The notes beneath the pieces are model-generated. The model was given only the letters and a program-made list of their open reading frames with translations. It searched no databases and had not been told where the DNA came from. From Thermodesulfobacteriota bacterium (GTDB lineage: Bacteria; Desulfobacterota; DSM-4660; Desulfatiglandales; HGW-15), in assembly GCA_025454125.1 (NCBI GenBank), contig JALOPA010000421.1, positions 1 to 6,598 on the forward strand: a stretch of 6,598 nt of DNA, read 5' to 3'. Made by a program: the position numbers and the translations under genes. The stretch's first letter is position 1, and every line of letters starts with the position of its first letter. Of the stretch, positions 1-4,997 are shown in pieces.

Positions 1-1
1 T

Positions 2-421
2 TTCGGCCCCTTCTATGTCAATGCCACCTTCCAGTACGGCCAGAACCCGAACAACGCCGGATCAGGCCCTGCAACCCTGTACCCCTCGGTTCAGCTGTAT
101 AGCGCTACCGTGAACAGGTCGGAAGATGCGGACTACATGGCTGCTCAGCTGATCCTCGGCTTCAAGCTCACTGATTCCATGAGCTTTGAGGGCGGTGTGG
201 TTTGGCAGAACGGCGAGGTCCAGTCTCCGACCAGCCAGCTGACCATCGAGCAGAACACCTACACCTACTACCTCCAGATGACCTGGATGCCTGTTAAGAA
301 CGTGTTCATCATTCCGGAAATCGGCGTTATCGACTACGATAAGCTGAAGACCTCCGGCAATGCCGACCTGAACTACGGGGACCTCTCCTGGATCGGCATC
401 AAGTGGCAGATCAACTTCTAA
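2..421 (+). CDS. outer-membrane beta-barrel (porin-like) protein, C-terminal part
   Basis: This is the 3' end of a gene that enters from the left edge. The frame is open from base 2, giving 139 residues before the TAA at 419-421. The sequence alternates polar and hydrophobic/aromatic residues in short stretches (for example YYLQMTWMPVKNVFIIPEIG), as in antiparallel transmembrane beta-strands joined by Asn/Gly/Ser-rich loops. It ends in WQINF: a C-terminal Phe after alternating residues is the usual BAM-recognition signature of outer-membrane beta-barrels. It therefore probably sits in the outer membrane as a porin or similar channel; no substrate can be inferred. A GTG at 110 is internal to the frame and is not a likely start, because the upstream residues share the same strand-like composition. 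An intrinsic terminator follows 32 bp downstream, so this is the last gene of its transcript. The barrel call is fairly safe; the porin subfamily is not determined. Confidence 0.8.
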   Translation, partial: FGPFYVNATFQYGQNPNNAGSGPATLYPSVQLYSATVNRSEDADYMAAQLILGFKLTDSMSFEGGVVWQNGEVQSPTSQLTIEQNTYTYYLQMTWMPVKNVFIIPEIGVIDYDKLKTSGNADLNYGDLSWIGIKWQINF

Positions 422-453
422 GCCAGCTGTTTTCAGACTGATTCACCTCCGAG

Positions 454-484
454 AACCCGGGGCCAAAAGCCCCGGGTTTTTTAT
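454..484 (+). terminator. intrinsic terminator of the porin-like gene
   Basis: A perfect 10-bp GC-rich stem (454-463 with 469-478, left arm AACCCGGGGC) with a CAAAA loop is followed directly by a T run (477-482). It lies 32 bp after the stop codon of the beta-barrel gene, which is the classic Rho-independent arrangement. Confidence 0.93.
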
Positions 485-489
485 TCAGG

Positions 490-664
490 ATTGGAGTATT
501 GGAATTCCGGTCTAAGGCACACGGCGCAAGGTGCACGGGGGAAGACTTAGGTGATAAGGTCCGAGCGGAAAAGGAGTGCCGCCACCCTTAATGGTTTTGC
601 CGTGAACCCTGCACCCTGAACCGTGAACCGTTTTCTTTAACACTTCACTACTCCATGACTCCAG
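490..664. repeat. two nested inverted pairs of 7-bp repeat arrays
   Basis: Two kinds of short 7-bp-period arrays sit concentrically here. The inner pair is about three units at 518-538 (CACACGG, CGCAAGG, TGCACGG) and, in opposite orientation, five units at 600-634 (CCGTGAA, CCCTGCA, CCCTGAA, CCGTGAA, then CCGTTTT). Aligning 520-538 with the complement of 607-625 gives 15 matches in 19. The outer pair is TGGAGTA-like sequence at 490-506 and its complement (ACTCCAT, GACTCCA) at 646-664. The region is not coding on either strand. Together with the element at 720-866 it fills the otherwise gene-free gap 485-908. The inner periodicity is clear; the outer pairing is weaker. Confidence 0.6.
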
Positions 665-719
665 CTCTTCTTATGAATCCCATTTGACTTTGAATCCTTC
701 CTTCTCTATGATTCATGCG

Positions 720-866
720 TTCGTAAAAAGTCTCCCGGGCCGTCACTCCCGCGAATGAAGCCTGTCCCCGCGCAGGCGGGGAGCGGGAGTCCAGAAACCC
801 TTAAAAAGACTGGATTACCGCCTCCGCGGGAATGACAGAAAACAGCGTTTTCGGACTTCTTACGAA
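720..866. repeat. MITE-like composite palindromic element (dRS3-like copy 1)
   Basis: The ends form a 13-bp terminal inverted repeat with one mismatch (720-732, TTCGTAAAAAGTC; 854-866). Inside lie two oppositely oriented arms of a dispersed palindrome: 742-794 and 810-836, both with the GTCA(T/C)TCCCGCG...CCAG pattern. The left arm is 53 nt rather than 27 because a second perfect palindrome (765-782, TCCCCGCGCAGGCGGGGA) lies within its centre. Relatives occur at 2881-2949 and 6366-6464. No transposase is present, so it would be non-autonomous or a REP-like element. The right end stops 43 bp before the start codon of the next gene and so falls in its 5' region. Confidence 0.75.
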
Positions 867-896
867 GCCATCATGATTTATTCAACTAAATTCGTT

Positions 897-902
897 CAGG
901 AG
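897..902 (+). promoter_or_regulatory. Shine-Dalgarno that decides the start of the FG-GAP gene
   Basis: CAGGAG at 897-902 is followed by a 6-nt spacer and the ATG at 909. An earlier in-frame ATG at 873 has no such site and would add 12 residues ahead of the signal peptide. Confidence 0.75.
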
Positions 903-908
903 TTATCC

Positions 909-2462
909 ATGACTATCAAGCTTCTCTCAACGCACAGGAAAACCATTCTTGGTCTTCTCCTCATCTTTCTTTTTTTTCTGTGCCTGCATGTCTTCGCAGC
1001 CAACAAGACCGTGGTGCTTCTTCCTCTGAAGCTCTACGCGGACCCGAGCAAGGCCTACCTCGGCCAGGGAATCAAAACCATGCTGGCTTCGCGCATGTCG
1101 GGAGAAGGGTTGGACGTGATCAGCAGTGATTCTGTTCTGAGCGAGGCGGACAAGCAGGGGGTGACCTCCGATCAGAGGGCGGAGGAGCTGGCCCGGCTCC
1201 TGAAAGCCAATTACGCCATCTTCGGAAGTGTCACGAGCCTTGGCACCAGCTGCAGCCTGGATCTCTCCTTCATGGATCTCACGAAAGAGAAACCTGCGGT
1301 GACAAAGGTCTCGGAAGCAGTGCCTGAAGACCAGCTGATCCAGAAACTGTCGGATGTGGTCTACGATTTCAGGGCCATCGTGGCGGGGGTGGACATCCGA
1401 AAGCAGATGGGCGCAGGCGCCTCCACGGAGAGGGAGGGCAAGGGGCTTTTTTTCAGACGGACTTCCGATTCCTATGCTTTCAGCCCTACGGGCCGGGCTT
1501 CAATAAAAGCAGGGGTCGTGTCCATGGATGTGTGGGATATTGACGGCGACGGCCAGAGCGAGATCTTCGTTCTCAGCAGGGAAGCCCTCATGGTCTATGT
1601 CCGTAAAGAGAAATCCCTGGCGTTGAAGGAGACCTTCCGGGCGTCCACGAGCGAGGAGTTCCTGAAAGTCAACGTCGCGGATGTGGACGGCAATGGAAAA
1701 CCGGAGATCTACCTCGTCAGCAACTACGGGTCACGGGCTCAGTACTCGATCCTGGAGTGGACGGGAAAACTCACCCGAAAAACCGAACGCCAGAACGGCC
1801 ACGTGAGCGTTCTCAGGAACCAGAGCGGAGGCCGGCCCTCTGTCATTTTCCAGAACTCGGGAATGGACGCCTTTTTCGAAGGCCCGATCTGGCAGATGGA
1901 TTATGACAACGCCGGAAAACTGGTTCGCAAGGAAGCCCTTCCGGGACTCAAGGGCGCTCAGATTCACACCCTCACGCTTTTCGACTTCAACCGGGATGGG
2001 AGGACCGAGTACCTCGGCCTGGGAGCGCCGAATCTGGAGCACAGCGCCCCTCTCGTCGCTTGGGACATGCAGGGGAACCCGATAGCCAGAGTCGATGAGA
2101 AACTCGGGGGCACGAACAATTACGTTCGATCAGGAAAAACCAATCCCGATGATCAGCCTCCGCCAAATCTCGTGAACAGCAGGGTCATTGCCATGGACGT
2201 GGATGATGACGGGAAGAAGGAAGTCCTTGTCGTGGCCAACAACCCTCTGGTCGGTCGCCTGGATTTCGTGATCTATTATGACGGGAGCATCGTCGTTTTC
2301 AAGACAGAGGGGGCGAGTCTGGTTCAGGCTTACAGGAGCGGAAAAATCAAATACTGCCTGACCGATATGCAGGTTCAGGACAAGACTCTTTACATCTCCG
2401 GCGAAGAGGGCCAAATTTCGAGCCTGACCGAAGGCGCCGGCCGGATCATGTGGTATGAATAA
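909..2462 (+). CDS. exported TolB/FlgO-like + FG-GAP (VCBS) repeat protein
   Basis: A 517-residue protein from the ATG at 909, chosen for its Shine-Dalgarno. A signal peptide is clear: basic N-region (KLLSTHRK), a long hydrophobic core to about residue 29, and a likely cleavage after VFA; no lipobox is seen. Residues about 33-155 (VVLLPLKLY..., LGQGIKTMLASRM, LKANYAIFGSVTSLG) look like the N-terminal alpha/beta domain of TolB/FlgO/LpoB-type periplasmic proteins. Residues about 200-445 hold four Asp-rich FG-GAP/EF-hand-like loops: DIDGDGQSE at 210-218, DVDGNGKPE at 258-266, DFNRDGRTE at 359-367 and DVDDDGKKE at 430-438. Such loops bind calcium in beta-propeller blades. The protein is therefore inferred to be periplasmic or surface-exposed, with a binding or scaffolding role; no catalytic residues are recognised. 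It is transcribed alone, between the upstream terminator and a convergent gene. The exact function is unknown. Confidence 0.87.
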   Translation: MTIKLLSTHRKTILGLLLIFLFFLCLHVFAANKTVVLLPLKLYADPSKAYLGQGIKTMLASRMSGEGLDVISSDSVLSEADKQGVTSDQRAEELARLLKANYAIFGSVTSLGTSCSLDLSFMDLTKEKPAVTKVSEAVPEDQLIQKLSDVVYDFRAIVAGVDIRKQMGAGASTEREGKGLFFRRTSDSYAFSPTGRASIKAGVVSMDVWDIDGDGQSEIFVLSREALMVYVRKEKSLALKETFRASTSEEFLKVNVADVDGNGKPEIYLVSNYGSRAQYSILEWTGKLTRKTERQNGHVSVLRNQSGGRPSVIFQNSGMDAFFEGPIWQMDYDNAGKLVRKEALPGLKGAQIHTLTLFDFNRDGRTEYLGLGAPNLEHSAPLVAWDMQGNPIARVDEKLGGTNNYVRSGKTNPDDQPPPNLVNSRVIAMDVDDDGKKEVLVVANNPLVGRLDFVIYYDGSIVVFKTEGASLVQAYRSGKIKYCLTDMQVQDKTLYISGEEGQISSLTEGAGRIMWYE

Positions 2463-2467
2463 AAAAG

Positions 2468-2534
2468 AGTGACAAGTGACAAGTTAAACCAAGAATCCTT
2501 CCTCCTCGTCACTTGTCACTTGTTACTTGTCACT
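2468..2534. repeat. inverted pair of GTGACAA heptad arrays in a convergent gap
   Basis: 2468-2484 reads as GTGACAA-type units on the + strand. 2508-2534 carries the complementary orientation (CTTGTCA-type units, one copy altered to TTACTTG). 2468-2480 pairs perfectly with 2508-2520 over 13 bp. The array starts 6 bp after the FG-GAP gene stop, and its right edge overlaps the stop codon of the convergent zinc-ribbon gene (2533-2535). It could form a long stem in either transcript, but it lacks the GC-rich stem plus T run of a normal intrinsic terminator. Confidence 0.8.
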
Positions 2535-2775
2535 ATCTTCCAAGGACCCCATAATACTGCCCGGTTTTGTCCAGCTTGTCGCCCACCGTATTGCCGCAAA
2601 GAGTGCAGCGGTACTCGTATTTGTCCCCCTCGGGCAAAACCAAAAGCAGCCTCTTGCGAACCGGAACGGCCCTCTTGCATTTGGCACAATAGAGTTCGGT
2701 CGCTTCAAACTCCTTGAATTGATCCGTGCTTTTCTTCGGGGGCCGGCTCGCTCTACCCCACGATCCGTTCATCAT
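2533..2775 (-). CDS. small CxxC/CxxC zinc-ribbon-like protein
   Basis: An 80-residue cytoplasmic protein with two knuckles, C30-AK-C33 and C57-TL-C60, spaced 23 residues apart, which is the layout of a zinc ribbon. Between them is a basic, hydrophobic stretch (RKRLLLVLPEGDKYEYR). The N-terminal 25 residues are Lys/Ser/Pro-rich and probably disordered. I recall similar small conserved 'cytoplasmic proteins' from Desulfobacterota, but no function is known to me. Two consecutive ATG codons can serve as start; GAGGT on the minus strand lies 5 nt before the first and 8 nt before the second, so 2772 is equally possible. The TAG stop is at 2533-2535. The gene stands alone, convergent with the FG-GAP gene and divergent from the epimerase gene. 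Overlapping frames on both strands are shadows; the paired CxxC motifs and the ribosome-binding site favour this one. Metal binding is inferred. Confidence 0.75.
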   Translation of the reverse strand: MMNGSWGRASRPPKKSTDQFKEFEATELYCAKCKRAVPVRKRLLLVLPEGDKYEYRCTLCGNTVGDKLDKTGQYYGVLGR

Positions 2776-2790
2776 ATTTGACCTCGTTCG

Positions 2791-3073
2791 AAGACAGAAT
2801 ACAGCCTAGCCGCTGGCCGCTGAGCCGGCCAGTTTGATCGAACAGGAAACTTGACGGCTTCGAAAGAAGACCCCGAGGTCGTCACTCCCGCGAAGGCGGG
2901 AGTCCAGAGCACTAAGGAAAGACTGGATTCCCGCCTTCGCGGGAATGACACAACAAGGGCCTTTTGACTTCATTTACCCTCTCTTCTTTCGTGTTTTTCC
3001 CCTTTCGTGTTTTCGTGATAAGGGGTTGCTTCTGTCTCCTGTATTCTGTATTCTGTCTCCTGTCTTCTGTCTT
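2791..3073. repeat. inverted heptad arrays AAGACAG/AATACAG versus CTGTCTT/CTGTATT
   Basis: Left arm: two 7-bp units at 2791-2804 (AAGACAG, AATACAG). Right arm: six tandem complementary units at 3032-3073 (CTGTCTC, CTGTATT, CTGTATT, CTGTCTC, CTGTCTT, CTGTCTT). Inside them a perfect 9-bp inverted pair lies at 2861-2869 (CGAAAGAAG) and 2983-2991, and inside that is the dRS3-like element at 2881-2949, so three inverted layers are concentric. A 7-bp-stem hairpin (CTGGCCG arms, 2813-2832) also occurs on the left side, and a TTTCGTG direct repeat at 2987-3010 on the right. The gap 2776-3141 between two divergently transcribed genes has no coding sequence. The right array ends about 70 bp before the epimerase start. 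Confidence 0.75.
2881..2949. repeat. dRS3-like inverted repeat, copy 2 (compact form)
   Basis: Two 27-bp arms (2881-2907 and 2923-2949) are inverted copies with two mismatches and are separated by 15 bp. Each arm is itself a palindrome. Positions 2927-2946 fit the 20-bp neisserial dRS3 consensus ATTCCC-N8-GGGAAT exactly. This is the simplest of the three copies and defines the basic unit. When translated, such repeats give spurious peptides containing HSRAGGNP, which are not genes. Confidence 0.88.
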
Positions 3074-3141
3074 CCAGCCTTTTGGATAAAGAATAATGTC
3101 TCATTTTCAATAGCGCAATATCTTTACGGGAGGATTTTCAG

Positions 3142-3546
3142 ATGAAAGTGAAACACATCGACCACATCGGAATTGCGGTGAAATCCATCGAGCAGGCAGG
3201 GAAATTCTATACGGATATCCTGGGCCTGAAAATCATGGACATTGAAAATGTGGCGGATCAAAAGGTCAATGTGGCTTTTCTGCCCATCACGGACAGCGAA
3301 GTAGAGCTCCTGCAATCCACCCACGAGGACGGACCTGTGGCCAAATTCATCGAGGCCAAGGGGGAGGGAATCCAGCACATCGCTTATCGCGTTGAAAACA
3401 TCGAGGAGGCCCTGGCCGAGCTCAAGGCTAAAGGCGTTCGCCTGATCGATGAAAAACCGCGCAAGGGCGCCGGAGGCGCCCTGATCGCCTTCATCCATCC
3501 CAAGGAGACCAACGGCGTGCTCGTCGAAATCTGTCAGAGAGGATGA
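3142..3546 (+). CDS. mce: methylmalonyl-CoA epimerase
   Basis: A 134-residue vicinal-oxygen-chelate (VOC/glyoxalase-fold) protein that interconverts (R)- and (S)-methylmalonyl-CoA, linking propionyl-CoA with succinyl-CoA. Diagnostic segments are DHIGIAV near the N-terminus, [21 protein letters not shown], the glycine-rich [13 protein letters not shown] and the terminal VLVEICQ. Expected divalent-metal ligands are H8, E55 (at the position of a Gln in the Propionibacterium enzyme), H79 and E129, all present. Length matches the family (about 130-150). The two betaalphabetabetabeta repeats are seen as residues about 3-60 and 76-132. A strong GGGAGGA (3128-3134), 7 nt before the ATG, fixes the start. 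In Desulfobacterota this enzyme serves propionate oxidation or the methylmalonyl-CoA route; the mutase and carboxylase partners are not in this window. The gene appears monocistronic and convergent with the Memo/deacetylase operon. Confidence 0.95.
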   Translation: MKVKHIDHIGIAVKSIEQAGKFYTDILGLKIMDIENVADQKVNVAFLPITDSEVELLQSTHEDGPVAKFIEAKGEGIQHIAYRVENIEEALAELKAKGVRLIDEKPRKGAGGALIAFIHPKETNGVLVEICQRG

Positions 3547-3567
3547 CGGAACACAGTGGCCATCTTG

Positions 3568-3750
3568 GTGACGAGTGACGAGTCACCGTTCGACAGGCTC
3601 ACGGCCCTGAGCGGTTCCGCAAGCCCTTCGAGGGCCTCAGGGTCCTGAGCAACTTCGAAGGACTCACCGCCCCGAGTAAAATGAGGGGCAAAGTCGAAGG
3701 GCAAGTCACGAGACAAGAAGGCTCGTCACTCGTCACTTGTCACTTGTCAC
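3568..3750. repeat. inverted GTGACGA/GTGACAA heptad arrays in the second convergent gap
   Basis: Left arm 3568-3582 consists of two GTGACGA units plus G. Right arm 3722-3750 carries four complementary units (CTCGTCA, CTCGTCA, CTTGTCA, CTTGTCA). 3568-3582 and 3722-3736 are a perfect 15-bp inverted repeat. The left arm begins 21 bp after the epimerase stop, and the right arm contains the TGA stop of the Memo-family gene (3747-3749). The sequence enclosed is a dispersed palindromic repeat. The family is the same as at 2468-2534. Confidence 0.85.
3585..3665. repeat. dispersed REP-like repeat (GAGCCTGTCGAAC type), copy A
   Basis: 3588-3611 matches the complement of 6266-6289 at 23 of 24 positions, so the same element occurs twice in this window in opposite orientation. 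The adjoining 3622-3665 holds further related short palindromes (CCTTCGA and TCAGGG/CCCTGA elements). Similar TTCGACAGGCTCA-type repeats are common dispersed elements in many bacterial genomes. A minus-strand open frame here (3534-3716) encodes low-complexity repeat-derived peptide and is not treated as a gene. Confidence 0.7.
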
Positions 3751-4997
3751 TTCCCTGAGACCGTGAACGCGATTGCCGCGTAGCTCACTGCCGATCTTGT
3801 CGCCTCTTCGTTCCATATCTCATAGCCGAGGAGGCAACCTCTGCAGGCCGGCAAAATATCCAGAAGGCAGGCAAGAGCTGCAAATCCGCACACATTGTAC
3901 TGATCCCTGACCCTCCCGGATTCTTTCCAGAACGAATCCGCATTACGCGCGGTCAGAGCATCGAGCAGGGCTCTGTCATGCGCCTCGCTCTGTGCCTCCA
4001 TGTACCGGGCAGGCATCTCGTGGCCGAACTTGGGGCCCACATGAGAAAAATCGACTCCGGCCACGACAAGGGTTTCATCGCCATGCCTTCCCAGAAGGTC
4101 TTTGAGCGCTTCGAGCATTGGGCCTGCCTTTTCTATGAAGGCCGGCCTCGTGTATTCAGGAAGGGTGGTTTGCAGATTGCCGCAGAGGATGGGGACGATT
4201 GTGAAAGAATCTTTCGGCAGGAGGTGCTGAAGGAACAGCAGCTGGAACTCGATGGAATGCTCCCCACGATGGACAAAATCATTCGCCGCTAGGGAAGCCC
4301 CTCCGGCAGCCCTCAGCCTTTCAACCCATGCCCGGTTGCATTCAGCAACTCCCAGAGGAGTTTCGAAGGCTTTTTCCGAGAGAGCGAAGAGGTCCTGCGC
4401 CATCTGATGCCCTGTCCCGAGGAGGATCACCGTCTTCGGCGATGTGCCTTTGAGAAGCCGGTAAGCCTTTGAATAAACCCTGCCTCCCACCGACAGGTCG
4501 ATGTGGGGAGCCACAAGGGCGATCAGAGAGCCCTCCGGGTTTTGAGCATCAGGGTCGAGGGACAAAATTTCATCCAGTTTCTGTCTCACCTCCTGGGGAT
4601 CCGCCGGGTAGGCCCTGCCGCTGTGGGAGCTGGGCCGTACCTTCTTCGACACATACTCCGCGATGACCGCCTCTTTCGCTTTCCTGAACTTCTCCGACTC
4701 AAGAAGAAAGGATTCGTCCAGGTGAGCCAGGAGGCTCTTCACCTCATCGCTGCTCACCAGCATCCCTCCCCCTTGCCTCATCAATGCCGTCTGGAGATCC
4801 CGAACGGTCGTTCTGCCGTCTAGCAGGGTCATCAACTGGTAGAGGGGGATCTCGACCGCCTTCCCCTCCTGGGTCAGCCCCAGGGGGTCGCGGATCAAGA
4901 CATACGCTTTGCCCCGCAGTTGGACGGGATAGAATTCGAGGTCACGCCTCAAGGCAGGCAGGGTCTGGTCTTCCATCACTCGTGTCTTGTCCCTCAT
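3747..4997 (-). CDS. amrB: Memo-family protein, AmmeMemoRadiSam system protein B
   Basis: A 416-residue protein if read from the ATG at 4997, whose last bases overlap the deacetylase stop as ATGA. Residues about 125-416 form a Memo domain, related to class III (LigB-type) extradiol dioxygenases. All positions corresponding to the metal/active-site residues of human MEMO1 are visible: H165 in APHIDL, H197 in GTGHQM, H247 in GEHSIEF, D316 and H319 in VDFSHVG, and C370 in NVCG. The C-terminal SAVSYAAIAF is also typical. Residues about 17-100 (LEFYPVQLRGKAYVLIRDPLGL...PLYQLMTLLDG) form an extra N-terminal, probably winged-helix-like, domain seen in longer bacterial members. A longer start at 5063 would overlap the upstream gene by 70 bp and is unlikely; the ATG at 4976 (MEDQTLPALRR, 409 residues) is a real alternative. 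The reaction is unknown; eukaryotic MEMO1 is reported to bind copper or iron. The TGA stop lies in a heptad array. Confidence 0.9.
   Translation of the reverse strand: MRDKTRVMEDQTLPALRRDLEFYPVQLRGKAYVLIRDPLGLTQEGKAVEIPLYQLMTLLDGRTTVRDLQTALMRQGGGMLVSSDEVKSLLAHLDESFLLESEKFRKAKEAVIAEYVSKKVRPSSHSGRAYPADPQEVRQKLDEILSLDPDAQNPEGSLIALVAPHIDLSVGGRVYSKAYRLLKGTSPKTVILLGTGHQMAQDLFALSEKAFETPLGVAECNRAWVERLRAAGGASLAANDFVHRGEHSIEFQLLFLQHLLPKDSFTIVPILCGNLQTTLPEYTRPAFIEKAGPMLEALKDLLGRHGDETLVVAGVDFSHVGPKFGHEMPARYMEAQSEAHDRALLDALTARNADSFWKESGRVRDQYNVCGFAALACLLDILPACRGCLLGYEIWNEEATRSAVSYAAIAFTVSGK
4974..4997 (-). promoter_or_regulatory. ATGA translational-coupling junction
   Basis: On the minus strand the deacetylase TGA (4996-4994) overlaps the first candidate ATG of the Memo-family gene (4997-4995). 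No well-spaced Shine-Dalgarno precedes it (GAAGG abuts the ATG directly), which suits termination-reinitiation. The 17 nt between the TGA and the second ATG (4976) read as GGACAAG- and ACACGAG-like units resembling the GTGACAA/GTGACGA heptads. Confidence 0.7.

Noticed and set aside
490..664. CRISPR array
   Set aside because: The repeats are 7 bp, degenerate and inverted, with no 25-40 bp repeats, regular spacers or cas genes anywhere in the window.
2468..2534. Standard bidirectional intrinsic terminator
   Set aside because: The stem is AT-balanced, the loop is long (27 nt) and no T run follows either arm; it is better described as a heptad repeat pair.
2469..2717. 82-codon + strand frame after the FG-GAP gene
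   Set aside because: It begins in the heptad array and runs antisense to the CxxC protein, which has a ribosome-binding site and conserved-looking motifs.
3082..3125. Sigma-70 promoter before the epimerase
   Set aside because: TTGGAT is present but no acceptable -10 hexamer lies at 16-18 bp, so no promoter is called.
2945..3145. 66-codon + strand frame before the epimerase
   Set aside because: It consists of translated TTTCGTG and CTGTCTT repeats and overlaps the epimerase start without a ribosome-binding site.
3534..3716. 60-codon minus-strand frame between the epimerase and Memo genes
   Set aside because: It lies over REP-like and heptad repeats, has no domain, and overlaps the epimerase stop.
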